Of a stretch of DNA of 35,592 nt, positions 8,255 to 18,762 are shown in pieces; the first letter of the stretch is position 1, and each line of letters opens with the position of its first letter. The notes beneath the pieces were generated by a model. It was not told the DNA's origin and did not search any database. It was given only the letters and a program-made list of their open reading frames with translations. A program made the translations under genes and the position numbers. This stretch comes from Syntrophorhabdaceae bacterium (GTDB taxonomy: Bacteria; Desulfobacterota; Syntrophorhabdia; Syntrophorhabdales; Syntrophorhabdaceae), in NCBI GenBank assembly GCA_026415675.1, contig JAOAGQ010000032.1:1-35592 (forward strand), read 5' to 3'.

Positions 8255-9715
8255 TCACAAAAACTCCTCCGGTATCTTTTTCAGTTTGAGTTCACTCTCG
8301 AGGACATAGGCGGTCTTTATCATCGTTTCTTCGTCGAGGGCCTTTCCTATGATCTGTAAACCAATAGGCAAACCGTTTCTGTCGAAACCGCAGGGTACGG
8401 ACATGGCGGGCAATCCTGCGAGATTGACAGGTATAGTGAAGATATCGGAGAGATACATGGTCAACGGGTCATCGATCTTTTCCCCTACTTTGAATGCCGT
8501 TGTGGGGGAGACAGGGGTTACGATGACATCACATATATTAAAGGCCTTTTCAAAATCGCCCCTTATCAATGTCCTTACCTGTCCTGCCTTCCTGTAATAG
8601 GCATCATAGTAGCCCGAGGATAGTACATATGTGCCGAGGATGATCCTCCTTTTAACCTCTTTACCGAAACCCATAGACCTCGTCTTCTTGTACATATCGA
8701 TGATGTCTTTTCCGTCGATCCTCAACCCGTACTTTACTCCATCATACCTCGCGAGATTTGAGGATGCCTCCGCGGTGCAGACGATATAATATGTGGCGAC
8801 GGCATATTCTGAATGGGGAAGGCTAATCTCGATAACGGATGCACCCTGTCTTTCAAGGAGGGTTACCCCCTTCATCACGCTCTCCCTTACGTCAGGCTCG
8901 ATACCCTCTATAAAGTACTCTTTAGGTATCCCTATCCTCATCCCTTTGATATCCCTCCCCAGTACTTCTGTATAATCCGGTGCCTTAACCGGAATGGAGG
9001 TGGAATCGAAGGGGTCATAACCGGAGATTACGTTCATCATTGCCGCGCAATCGTAGACGGTTCTTGTAATAGGGCCTATCTGGTCGAGGGAGGATGCAAA
9101 TGCAATAAGCCCGTACCTCGATACCCTGCCGTAGGTCGGTTTCATGCCAACGGTACCGCAGAAGCCTGCGGGCTGCCTTATTGAACCCCCTGTATCCGTC
9201 CCGAGGGAGGCCACACATAGGGCTGCCGCAGTTGCCGATGCGGAACCTCCACTTGAGCCCCCGGGTATCCTTTCTATGTCCCAGGGATTCTTTGTTACCA
9301 TGAAGGCGGAGTTCTCCGTGGAGGACCCCATAGCAAACTCATCCATATTCAGTTTGCCGAGAAGGACAAAACCCTCTTTTTTTAAAAGGTTCACCACCGT
9401 AGCGTCGTAAGGCGGTATAAAACCTTTGAGTATCTTCGATGCGCATGTGGTCTCTATCCCTACTGTACAGAGGATGTCCTTAAGCCCGATGGGGATCCCC
9501 AGGAGTTTACCCTCCTCCCCCTTTGAGAGTCTCTCATCGGCAGATTTTGCCATCTTCAGGGCTTCCTCTTCTGTTACCTTTATATAGGTGTGAAGGGTGT
9601 TATCGTATTTCTTTATCCTGTCAAGATAGAAATGGGTGAGTTCAAGGGATGATACCTCCCTTTTTCTCAGTAAGTCCCCCAGTTCTTCTATGTTCATCTG
9701 TAGTAGCCTATCCAT
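8255..9715 (-). CDS. gatA: Aspartyl/glutamyl-tRNA amidotransferase subunit A
   Basis: A 486-residue amidase-signature enzyme that releases ammonia from glutamine so that GatB can convert Glu-tRNA(Gln) and/or Asp-tRNA(Asn) to the correct amide. The catalytic Ser-cisSer-Lys triad is intact: Lys79 in GLKDIL, Ser154 in [10 protein letters not shown] and Ser178 in [10 protein letters not shown], at the same numbering as the well-studied Staphylococcus GatA. Length is normal. It follows gatC by 33 bases; gatB is not in the window, so the complex depends on a distant gene. Its presence suggests that the organism uses the indirect route to at least one amide tRNA. Confidence 0.98.
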   Translation of the reverse strand: MDRLLQMNIEELGDLLRKREVSSLELTHFYLDRIKKYDNTLHTYIKVTEEEALKMAKSADERLSKGEEGKLLGIPIGLKDILCTVGIETTCASKILKGFIPPYDATVVNLLKKEGFVLLGKLNMDEFAMGSSTENSAFMVTKNPWDIERIPGGSSGGSASATAAALCVASLGTDTGGSIRQPAGFCGTVGMKPTYGRVSRYGLIAFASSLDQIGPITRTVYDCAAMMNVISGYDPFDSTSIPVKAPDYTEVLGRDIKGMRIGIPKEYFIEGIEPDVRESVMKGVTLLERQGASVIEISLPHSEYAVATYYIVCTAEASSNLARYDGVKYGLRIDGKDIIDMYKKTRSMGFGKEVKRRIILGTYVLSSGYYDAYYRKAGQVRTLIRGDFEKAFNICDVIVTPVSPTTAFKVGEKIDDPLTMYLSDIFTIPVNLAGLPAMSVPCGFDRNGLPIGLQIIGKALDEETMIKTAYVLESELKLKKIPEEFL

Positions 9716-9748
9716 AATGACCTCTCATTATATGTTTCATATCTTGTC

Positions 9749-10045
9749 TTATTCATCGACCTCTATGATGGGAGGTACCCTGAAAAATGCCCCAAACCTA
9801 TCGGGGGCGTTACTTAGAGATTCCTCTATCGTAAAAGAGGGGGAAACCCCATCATCCCTTATCGTTGCCTTAATAGGCATGGCGTGGCTTGTCGACACGA
9901 CCCCTTCGGTGTTCAATGTCTTTAGCTTTTCCATATATTCGAGGATACGGCCGACCTGAAGGGTATACATCTCCACCTCTTCGGGGGATAGCTCAAGTCT
10001 ACTTAAATGGCCTATATACTCGATCTCCTCTCTTGTTATCTTCAT
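9749..10045 (-). CDS. gatC: Aspartyl/glutamyl-tRNA amidotransferase subunit C
   Basis: A 98-residue small subunit that wraps between GatA and GatB and is needed for GatA folding. It begins with the family pattern ITREEIEYIGHLSRLELSPEE, has a helical hairpin to about residue 45 and ends with the extended segment FRVPPIIEVDE, where VP is the usual conserved end motif. It lies directly upstream of gatA and 26 bases after the CBS protein gene, in one transcription unit. Confidence 0.96.
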   Translation of the reverse strand: MKITREEIEYIGHLSRLELSPEEVEMYTLQVGRILEYMEKLKTLNTEGVVSTSHAMPIKATIRDDGVSPSFTIEESLSNAPDRFGAFFRVPPIIEVDE

Positions 10046-10071
10046 CTCTTCCTCACTCTATTTTATTAATA

Positions 10072-10449
10072 TCAGCCGCACTCTGCAACGGCCCTCACTA
10101 TATCGGTTCGAGTTACGATCCCCACCACCTTGTTATTTTCCACAACGGGCACCCTGTTTATCTGCTTTTCTATCATGATTTTCGCCACCTCCACTACCGA
10201 TTCGGTAGGCAAAGTGGTGATCACATTTCTTGACATCACATCCTTAACCATGAGTTCCTTGAGAGATACTTCCTCTTCCTTTATCTTCTTTAAGATGTCG
10301 CTCTGACATATGATCCCAACAAGCTGGCCCTTTTCCACAACCGGCATCCCTGTGATATTAAACAACTCGAATTTATTGATAATAACGGTGAGCGGTTCTG
10401 TTGGGTGGCACGAAATCACATTCTTGTTCATAAGCTCTATCACCTTCAT
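10072..10449 (-). CDS. Two-CBS-domain protein
   Basis: A 125-residue protein made almost entirely of a CBS pair (about 1-58 and 66-123), each with the typical DVM/LMNK opening, MPVV/VPVV strand and GI(I/V)xxxDI end. CBS pairs bind adenine nucleotides and act as energy or ligand sensors. A good ribosome-binding site (GGGGAGG) precedes the ATG. It sits 11 bases after the DUF294 nucleotidyltransferase gene. In many bacteria CBS domains and DUF294 are fused in one polypeptide, so this stand-alone pair is probably its regulatory partner. That partnership is inference. Confidence 0.88.
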   Translation of the reverse strand: MKVIELMNKNVISCHPTEPLTVIINKFELFNITGMPVVEKGQLVGIICQSDILKKIKEEEVSLKELMVKDVMSRNVITTLPTESVVEVAKIMIEKQINRVPVVENNKVVGIVTRTDIVRAVAECG

Positions 10450-10460
10450 ATTTACCTCCC

Positions 10461-11699
10461 CTACATTGGTTGTCCGAATAGCAACGTCTCTTCCATAAAT
10501 TTCTGTAATGCTTCAACAGATTTCATGGCCTTGCGCATCTTTTCCTGCTCTTCTTTCCCCCGCATATCGGGGCTTATATAGTTCGTATCCATAAGGTTCA
10601 TTGAATGTCCATCCCTTTTCAGTATCTGATTTGCTATCCTGAACCTCACAAAGGTCTGGTAGGCATCTATCAAATCCGCCTCCATCTCGGCCTTAATAAC
10701 CTGTTTTTCCCCGAGGGATTGTAACCTTTTTACCGTATTTGTAACGAAAATCTCGTTTGTGAGGGCAAGCATCCGTACCGATAGTATAAGGGGGGCCCAT
10801 CCGAGTAGTTTCAGATTGAACATACCTTTGTACTGGCCACTTTTTTCCGTCTTGAAGTTACCAAAAAATGTTATAGCCGTTGGCATAAGTACTGCGGACC
10901 TTATAAAATCCCTCATGATGAACTTATTCTCAACGAGTCTTGTGAAATAAAAATCCATAACCTCCTTTAAAAGCCCCTCATTGCCGGTGATAGGCATGGC
11001 ATCGGTAAGGATGATGAGGTCTAAGGCTTCGAAATCCCCCCTCTCGTATACCATCCTTTCATCTATTCGCATCTTCCAGGTCTCAATAGAACCCCTCCAC
11101 TTGGGGTTGGAAGGCATAACACCCCCTTTGCATTTCACAAAACCAACCCCATCGAGCCTTTCAACGGCTTTATTGGAAAAGGCCTCGAAATACTTCTCCT
11201 GGTCGGTTCCGTTTCCGTTTTTTTTAAGGGGGCCGTATATGATCATGTTATCCTGGTCTGTCATCACCGTCTGTTCGTCTCGGCCTTCACTCCCCAAACC
11301 TATCCAAACGTATTCCGAGGGGGGAGGGCCAAAACCATTCTCCTCCATTTCTTCCTCAACGAGTTTCAATACCTTTATCGTAATCGCATGCCTGATAAAT
11401 CTTAAGAGTTCGTGGACATCGAAGACATTGTTCTCTTCCTGGAAGAACTCCACTACCCTGTCCACCCCGAGGTTGTGGTATTTAAGAAGCTCTTCATAGG
11501 TTGACGCCTTTTTTATCTTCTCTATGAGTTCGTAAGAGACCTCTTTTTCAAAGTTTTCATAGTGCAAGATGTTTTTGTCGATCTCTTCTTTTAGTTTCAG
11601 GAGGAGCCTGTACTTATCGTGTCTTAAAGAACCCCTGTTTCTGCTAAGCTCCCTATACTTTGATAGGAGTTCCTCAAAAACCAAGACATCAAGGGTCAT
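10461..11699 (-). CDS. DUF294-family putative nucleotidyltransferase
   Basis: A 412-residue protein. Residues about 95-235 carry a GlnD-like nucleotidyltransferase core with the motif GLGSEGRDEQ (135-143 region) followed by TDQD (D148, D150), the metal-binding Asp pair of the superfamily. The C-terminal part (about 260-400) is the helical DUF294_C region, which resembles GlnD helical segments. The target of nucleotidylation, if any, is unknown. Common relatives carry N-terminal cyclic-nucleotide-binding and CBS domains; here those are absent and a CBS pair follows as a separate gene. Its ATG overlaps the valS stop by four bases (ATGA), indicating coupling. Confidence 0.85.
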   Translation of the reverse strand: MTLDVLVFEELLSKYRELSRNRGSLRHDKYRLLLKLKEEIDKNILHYENFEKEVSYELIEKIKKASTYEELLKYHNLGVDRVVEFFQEENNVFDVHELLRFIRHAITIKVLKLVEEEMEENGFGPPPSEYVWIGLGSEGRDEQTVMTDQDNMIIYGPLKKNGNGTDQEKYFEAFSNKAVERLDGVGFVKCKGGVMPSNPKWRGSIETWKMRIDERMVYERGDFEALDLIILTDAMPITGNEGLLKEVMDFYFTRLVENKFIMRDFIRSAVLMPTAITFFGNFKTEKSGQYKGMFNLKLLGWAPLILSVRMLALTNEIFVTNTVKRLQSLGEKQVIKAEMEADLIDAYQTFVRFRIANQILKRDGHSMNLMDTNYISPDMRGKEEQEKMRKAMKSVEALQKFMEETLLFGQPM

Positions 11700-14383
11700 C
11701 TTTCACCCTTTATCCCTTCTAACACCATTTTGCTCTTTAAGAGCTTCGCCTTTTTTTCTGAGAGCATCTGGTAGTTCCCCTTGTTCTTTTCTATGACCTC
11801 TGATGGGGCCTTTGCGGTAAAAGAAGGGCTGTCCAGTTTAGCCTTTATCTTTCCCATCTCTTCCTCTATCTTCCCCAGTTCTTTTTCTATCCTTCCAAGT
11901 TCCTTTGGCACATCTATGAGATCCCCAATAGGTATGAAAATCTCGATCTCTCTCGCCATACCGACGGCAGCCCTATCCGGTGTTTTATCCTCTAAAAAGG
12001 TAATGCCCTCTGCCTTTGCAAGCTCCTTAATATAAAATAGATACTCTTCGAGGAGACCTCTTTTATCCCCTGCCCTCATCAGGACATCGACCTTTACGTT
12101 AGGGGCTATCCCTGTCTCCCCCCTGATATTCCTTATAACCTCTATCACCTCCATTAAAACGTTCATCTTCTCTTCCGCCTCTTCATCGATAGAGGATACA
12201 TCAAAAACAGGAAAGGGGGAAATCATAATGCTCCTATGTGATGTTTCATCGTTTAAATCGACCCCATCCCACGCTTTTATGGAGCGGAGCTTCTGGTATA
12301 TCTCCTCTGTAACAAAGGGCATGATAGGATGGAGGAGTTTTAAAATGGAGAGTAAGGTTCCCATGAGCGTCTTTCTTGTGTGGTGGTTGTTATATCTATC
12401 TACCCTGCCATAGAGGTTGGGTTTTACAAGCTCAAGGTACCAGTCGCAGAACTCATGCCATATAAAGCTATAAAGGGTCACGGCAGCCTCATTAAACTTA
12501 TAAGTTTCAAGGCTATTTCTCACATCCCTTATAACCTTTTCTGTCCTTGACCTTATCCATAGATCCGGAAGAAAGTACGGTCTATTTTCATCAGAGGAAC
12601 TCTCAACTACCCCTTCTTCTTTTTTTTCCAGCAAAGAAAGGGTAAGGCGGGATGCATTCCATATCTTGTTCACAAAGTTTCTAACCCCTTCAATCCTTTC
12701 CTCGGAGAGTAAGATATCCCTGCCCTGTGCTGCAAGCATCGTCAGGGAAAACCTGAAAGCATCGGTCCCATACTCCTCGATCATTGTTAAGGGGTCTATC
12801 ACATTCCCCCTTGATTTACTCATCTTCTTCCCCTCTGCATCCCTCACAAGGGCGTGGATATAGACATCCCTGAAGGGCACATCCCCCATGAAGAAAAGCC
12901 CCATCATGATCATCCTCGCCACCCAGAAGAAGAGTATATCAAAACCGGTAATCAAAAGTGATGTGGGATAGAACTTCTTTAAGTCTTCTGTGTTCTCCGG
13001 CCAGCCGAGGGTCGTAAAGGGCCAGAGGGCGGAGGAGAACCAGGTGTCAAGAACATCCGATTCTTGACGGAGTGGCCCCCCGCACTTCTCGCAATGGGTG
13101 GGTCTATCCGTCGTTACAACCATCTCCCCGCAGGGATCGCAATACCAGACGGGGATCCTGTGCCCCCACCATATCTGCCGGGAGATACACCAGTCTCTTA
13201 TATTTTCCATCCAGTCAAAATAGACCTTCTCCCACATCTCCGGTATAATCCTTACCCTGTGCGTTTTGACCGCATCTATGGCCGGAGATGCAAGGGGCTT
13301 CATCCTTAAAAACCACTGTTTCGAAAGGGTCGGCTCGACAACGGTTTTGCATCTGTAGCATTTACCTACACCAAGCTGGTATGGCTCTATCTTTTCGAGA
13401 AGACCCTTTTCCTTCAGTTCAAGGACGGTCTTCTCTCTACATTCAAACCTGTCCATCCCTGAAAAATGGACACTGTTTTCATTCATCCTTCCATCGTCGT
13501 CCATTACCTTTACAATATCGAGGTTATGCCTTTTCCCTATCTCAAAGTCGTTTACATCGTGGGCAGGTGTTACCTTCAGTACCCCTGTGCCGAAGGAGAG
13601 GTCCACATACGTATCCCCGATGATGGGTATCTTCTTGTTAACAAGGGGAAGTATCACATACTTACCGATATACCCCCTATACCTTTCATCTTCGGGGTTT
13701 ACCGCAACCGCTGTGTCTCCAAACATTGTTTCCGGTCTTGTTGTGGCCACAACGAGGTAGCCTTCTCCATCCGCAAGGGGGTACCGTATGTGGTAGAGGT
13801 AACCCCTTTCCTCCTCATGCTCCGCCTCCAGGTCTGACAGAGCGGTCTTACATCGGGGACACCAGTTGATGATGTAATCCCCCCTGTAAATCAATCCCTC
13901 TCTATATAATCGGACGAAGACCTCCCTTACTGCTTTTGATAGACCATCGTCCATAGTGAATCTTTCCCTCGTCCAGTCGCAGGAGGAACCGAGTCTTTTT
14001 AGCTGGTTGATGATTGTCCCTCCCGACTGCTCCTTCCACTTCCAGACCCTTTCGACAAAACCCTCCCGTCCCAGCATCTCCCTGTTCAGGCCTTCCTTTG
14101 CGATTTCTCTCTCCACCACATTCTGGGTGGCAATCCCTGCATGGTCTGTGCCGGGAACCCAAAGGGCTTCAAAACCATCCATCCTCTTAAACCTTACCAT
14201 TATGTCCTGAAGAGTATTATTCAAGGCATGGCCCATATGGAGAGAACCTGTGACGTTCGGCGGGGGTATCACCATAGAGAACGGCGTTTTAGTCGAATCG
14301 TTTCTTGCCGTAAAAAACCCCTCTTTTAACCAGAAATCGTACCATATCTTTTCAATATTATGAGGGTTATACACCTTTTCCAT
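11696..14383 (-). CDS. valS: Valyl-tRNA synthetase
   Basis: An 895-residue class I aminoacyl-tRNA synthetase that charges tRNA(Val) and edits misacylated threonine. The ATP-site motifs are present: HMGH (49-52) after PPPNVTGSL, and KMSKS (520-524). The inserted editing domain and Cys-rich zinc-type knuckles (CPRC, CYRC, CDPC...CEKC) are seen, and the C-terminal 65 residues form the usual coiled-coil arm that contacts tRNA. The start MEKVYNPHNIEKIWYDFW is typical. It follows dgt by 50 bases. No T-box leader is seen in front of it, so expression probably depends on the dgt promoter or general control. Confidence 0.98.
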   Translation of the reverse strand: MEKVYNPHNIEKIWYDFWLKEGFFTARNDSTKTPFSMVIPPPNVTGSLHMGHALNNTLQDIMVRFKRMDGFEALWVPGTDHAGIATQNVVEREIAKEGLNREMLGREGFVERVWKWKEQSGGTIINQLKRLGSSCDWTRERFTMDDGLSKAVREVFVRLYREGLIYRGDYIINWCPRCKTALSDLEAEHEEERGYLYHIRYPLADGEGYLVVATTRPETMFGDTAVAVNPEDERYRGYIGKYVILPLVNKKIPIIGDTYVDLSFGTGVLKVTPAHDVNDFEIGKRHNLDIVKVMDDDGRMNENSVHFSGMDRFECREKTVLELKEKGLLEKIEPYQLGVGKCYRCKTVVEPTLSKQWFLRMKPLASPAIDAVKTHRVRIIPEMWEKVYFDWMENIRDWCISRQIWWGHRIPVWYCDPCGEMVVTTDRPTHCEKCGGPLRQESDVLDTWFSSALWPFTTLGWPENTEDLKKFYPTSLLITGFDILFFWVARMIMMGLFFMGDVPFRDVYIHALVRDAEGKKMSKSRGNVIDPLTMIEEYGTDAFRFSLTMLAAQGRDILLSEERIEGVRNFVNKIWNASRLTLSLLEKKEEGVVESSSDENRPYFLPDLWIRSRTEKVIRDVRNSLETYKFNEAAVTLYSFIWHEFCDWYLELVKPNLYGRVDRYNNHHTRKTLMGTLLSILKLLHPIMPFVTEEIYQKLRSIKAWDGVDLNDETSHRSIMISPFPVFDVSSIDEEAEEKMNVLMEVIEVIRNIRGETGIAPNVKVDVLMRAGDKRGLLEEYLFYIKELAKAEGITFLEDKTPDRAAVGMAREIEIFIPIGDLIDVPKELGRIEKELGKIEEEMGKIKAKLDSPSFTAKAPSEVIEKNKGNYQMLSEKKAKLLKSKMVLEGIKGER

Positions 14384-14433
14384 CTAAAAGACCCCTTTCA
14401 TCTTGTACTGACAGTAAACTTACATGCCTATGA

Positions 14434-15477
14434 CTATAACGGTATGTTCCAGGGCAGCGGTAAAAAGAGCTTTTCGAAGAGGTTAAAGGCATACCTGTCA
14501 CTCATACCGGCTATGTAATCACAGACGCAGACATCTATTCTATCGTAAAAATCTTTCCTTCCTGTCTCGGCGAGGAACTTATCGGGATGGTGCAAAAAGT
14601 ATTTATACAGGTCTTCCACGATCCTCGCACATTTTATGAAATCGTCGTGGACCACATGGCTGTCGTATACCCTATCATAGAGGAAATCCCTTAATTTAAC
14701 TATGTAATGCTCCAGTTCCTCCCCAAAGGTGATGGTCAGATCATCTCTCTTCTGCGTCTCGGATATAACCCCTCTCACCATGGTGTCTATCCTGTCGGAT
14801 GTGGTCTCCCCGAGATAAGACCTACATTCCTTTGGAAGGTCCTCCTCTTTTATCACGTTTCCCCTTAATGCGTCATCGATGTCATGGTTTATATATGCTA
14901 TGATATCTGAGACCCGCACAACCTCTGCCTCCCTTGTCAAAGGCCTGTCCTTCTCATCGTGTATTATAATATCCCCTTTCCCTTTTGAGTGTTTCAGTAT
15001 CCCGTCCCTCACCTCAAAGGTAAGATTAAGACCCCTTCCGTCGTTTTCGAGGATGTCAACGACCCTTAGACTCTGGAGGTTGTGTTTGAAACCTCCCTCG
15101 TGTATCTTGTTCAATACCTCCTCCCCGGCATGGCCAAAGGGGGTATGACCCAGGTCATGACCTAAAGCAATGGCCTCTACCAGGTCTTCGTTCAGGGAGA
15201 GGGCCTTTGCGATCGTCCGGGCAATCTGGGAGACCTCCAGGGTATGGGTGAGTCTCGTCCTGTAATGGTCCCCTGTGGGGGAAAGGAAGACCTGCGTTTT
15301 ATGTTTGAGTCTTCTAAAGGACTTGCTGTGGGTTATCCTGTCCCTGTCATGCTGAAAGGCAGGCCTTATATCGCACTCCTCCTCATACCTCAACCTGCCC
15401 CTCGATTCGCTACTCTTTTTCGCATGAGGGGATAGTATCAACCTCTCCCTTTCCTCGAGTTTCTCTCTGATGTTCAT
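14434..15477 (-). CDS. dgt: dNTP triphosphohydrolase (dGTPase-like HD protein)
   Basis: A 347-residue HD-domain enzyme that cleaves dNTPs to deoxynucleoside and triphosphate, controlling dNTP pools. Signature residues are H78 in RLTHTLEV and H107-D108 in [11 protein letters not shown]; the N-terminal [15 protein letters not shown] block is also conserved. The length corresponds to the shorter type of dGTPase-like proteins rather than the roughly 500-residue E. coli Dgt, so substrate preference may be broader. It is first in the minus-strand run and has a promoter at 15535-15563. The ribosome-binding site is weak. Confidence 0.94.
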   Translation of the reverse strand: MNIREKLEERERLILSPHAKKSSESRGRLRYEEECDIRPAFQHDRDRITHSKSFRRLKHKTQVFLSPTGDHYRTRLTHTLEVSQIARTIAKALSLNEDLVEAIALGHDLGHTPFGHAGEEVLNKIHEGGFKHNLQSLRVVDILENDGRGLNLTFEVRDGILKHSKGKGDIIIHDEKDRPLTREAEVVRVSDIIAYINHDIDDALRGNVIKEEDLPKECRSYLGETTSDRIDTMVRGVISETQKRDDLTITFGEELEHYIVKLRDFLYDRVYDSHVVHDDFIKCARIVEDLYKYFLHHPDKFLAETGRKDFYDRIDVCVCDYIAGMSDRYAFNLFEKLFLPLPWNIPL

Positions 15478-15534
15478 GGTTTTTTAAACCTGTAAGCAAA
15501 AGATTGAAAGCGTGACACTTCTTAATAGACGTTT

Positions 15535-15563
15535 AATTTAACACAACAAACCGTCCATTGCAA
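15535..15563 (-). promoter_or_regulatory. Promoter of the dgt-valS-gat run
   Basis: TTGCAA (complement of 15558-15563), 17 bases, TAAATT (complement of 15535-15540), with an upstream TG one base before the -10. Predicted start near 15528, leader about 50 bases. Confidence 0.45.
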
Positions 15564-15583
15564 TAAATCTCCTTTAAAATTTC

Positions 15584-15611
15584 TTGACATATATGAACTA
15601 TGTGCTAAAAA
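15584..15611 (+). promoter_or_regulatory. Promoter of the dodecin gene
   Basis: TTGACA at 15584-15589, a 16-base spacer and TAAAAA at 15606-15611 with an extended -10 TG at 15603-15604. The leader is about 35 bases. It is divergent from the dgt promoter, the -35 boxes being 20 bases apart. Confidence 0.5.
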
Positions 15612-15652
15612 CAGTATATGGGGTTAAATAAAAAAACAAAAAGGAGGGTTTT

Positions 15653-15868
15653 ATGGCAAACAGCGTGTACAAGATCATCGAGATAGTGGGAACGAGCACA
15701 AAATCCTGGGAAGATGCTGCAAAAACGGCGGTTGAGACAGCTTCTAAGACACTGGAGGACCTAAGGGTTGCGGAAGTGGTCAAACAGGATGTAACTGTTG
15801 AGAATGGCAAGGTGTCTAATTATCGGGTGAGACTTACCGTCTCTTTCAAATACCATCCCGAGAAGTAG
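15653..15868 (+). CDS. Dodecin, flavin-storage protein
   Basis: A 71-residue dodecin: small proteins that form hollow dodecamers binding FMN or riboflavin (and in bacteria CoA), buffering free flavin. The family layout is clear: VYKIIEIVGTSTKSWEDAAK with Trp19 or so in the flavin-stacking region, a helix with AKTAVETASKTL, then two strands ending YRVRLTVSFKYHP. A strong AGGAGGG ribosome-binding site precedes the ATG. It is monocistronic, with its own promoter and a shared terminator. Confidence 0.95.
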   Translation: MANSVYKIIEIVGTSTKSWEDAAKTAVETASKTLEDLRVAEVVKQDVTVENGKVSNYRVRLTVSFKYHPEK

Positions 15869-15887
15869 TCGTTGTGGATATTTCAAA

Positions 15888-15919
15888 AAAAGAGGGGACG
15901 TTTTTGAGTCCCCTCTTTT
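15888..15919. terminator. Bidirectional terminator between dodecin and groEL
   Basis: AAAAGAGGGGAC (15888-15899) pairs perfectly with GTCCCCTCTTTT (15908-15919), loop of 8. On the minus strand a run of seven T follows, so it ends groESL transcription well; on the plus strand the T residues are within the stem. Confidence 0.85.
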
Positions 15920-15939
15920 CATTTCCTTATAACATCATC

Positions 15940-17882
<1,943 letters not shown>

Positions 17883-17912
17883 CTTACCACACTCCTTTCA
17901 TTGATTTTAATT

Positions 17913-17939
17913 CTGGCAATATTTGCGATTGATTGCTAA
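17913..17939 (-). promoter_or_regulatory. Degenerate CIRCE-like element before groES
   Basis: On the minus strand TTAGCAATC, nine bases, then TATTGCCAG. Compared with the HrcA operator TTAGCACTC-N9-GAGTGCTAA, the first arm matches 8 of 9 and the second 5 of 9, with exactly the right spacing and the usual place just downstream of the -10. No hrcA gene is in the window. It may be a weakened or lineage-specific HrcA site. Confidence 0.45.
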
Positions 17940-17943
17940 AAAT

Positions 17944-17972
17944 AATATAAGAATATAGAGTAATTTTGTCAA
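17944..17972 (-). promoter_or_regulatory. Promoter of groES-groEL
   Basis: TTGACA (complement of 17967-17972), 17 bases, TATATT (complement of 17944-17949): close to the sigma70 consensus rather than a sigma32 type. It begins only 10 bases after the end of the upstream 259-residue gene. Leader about 55 bases. Confidence 0.75.
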
Positions 17973-17982
17973 TACCGCTTGG

Positions 17983-18762
17983 TTAAATATTTAGGAAGCG
18001 CTCTATCCCTTCGCTATAATACTTAAAATAGTTGATGTTTTCTCTTTTGTTGTCGTCTTTATGCTTAAGGATAGCCGAGAGGGTCTCCTCCTTTTTAATT
18101 GTAAGACCGTACTCCCTTTCCGCCTGATTTAATAGTCTTTCTACCATCCCATCTAAAATCTCGTCTTTATCTTTCTTACTGCCCCATACAGAGAGCCATT
18201 TTTCAAAAGTATCCATTATTAGGGTCTCTTTCTTCCTGTAAAAATCTGAAAGGCAGGGCAGCCATTCTTTAATATATTCCCGTGAACCATCGAAGATATC
18301 CTCCACATACGGGTTGCCCTCTATTATATCCATCTCGATGCCTATCTTTTTTATAAAGCCCTCTATGATACTTGAGGGTCCGTGTTTTTTTGTATATACC
18401 TTTCCCTTCCACATTCTCCATATTTCAATAACAGGATATGGCTCCATCGCCTTTTCAGAATAGTTTACCGCCTCTAAGTTTTCAAGGGCCTTTTTGCTCT
18501 TCTTTGGTACCCCATACATGAGGAGACCCAAAAGGTCTGATATTACATGGAAGAATAAAGCCCTGTTCTTTGGTCTCAAAGAGGGGTACATATAACATAT
18601 AAACTCGTTCAATTCAAGGGCCTCAACGAGATGGTCTGTTTTTTTACCGTCTCCAATGTATTTTACCGCATCCACGGCAAGGGTAAGGGCTGCCATAGAA
18701 AATGCTTCGTAGTCCTCTTTTACAAACTGAAGTACATCGAGGACATGTCTTCTCGGCAGCAT
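17983..18762 (-). CDS. Unrecognised 259-residue protein between dnaJ and groES
   Basis: I do not recognise this protein. It is predicted soluble and largely helical, rich in Lys, Glu and aromatic residues, with no signal peptide, membrane helix or known motif. Noticeable segments are FICYMYPSLRPKNRALFFHVISDLLGLLMYG (given in part; about 54-84), a WRMWKGKVYTKKHGPSS stretch, and a charged C-terminal half. Its ATG shares one base with the dnaJ stop (TAATG), so it is almost certainly translated with DnaJ, and groESL follows 100 bases on. Position suggests a chaperone-related or stress role such as a J-protein partner, but nothing in the sequence proves it. It is not similar in size to CbpM, the usual CbpA partner. 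Confidence 0.8.
   Translation of the reverse strand: MLPRRHVLDVLQFVKEDYEAFSMAALTLAVDAVKYIGDGKKTDHLVEALELNEFICYMYPSLRPKNRALFFHVISDLLGLLMYGVPKKSKKALENLEAVNYSEKAMEPYPVIEIWRMWKGKVYTKKHGPSSIIEGFIKKIGIEMDIIEGNPYVEDIFDGSREYIKEWLPCLSDFYRKKETLIMDTFEKWLSVWGSKKDKDEILDGMVERLLNQAEREYGLTIKKEETLSAILKHKDDNKRENINYFKYYSEGIERFLNI

Noticed and set aside
15541-15558. A six-codon minus-strand frame (MDGLLC) with AAAGGAG in the dgt promoter region
   Set aside because: It overlaps the predicted -35 and spacer of the dgt promoter, so it would not be in that transcript.
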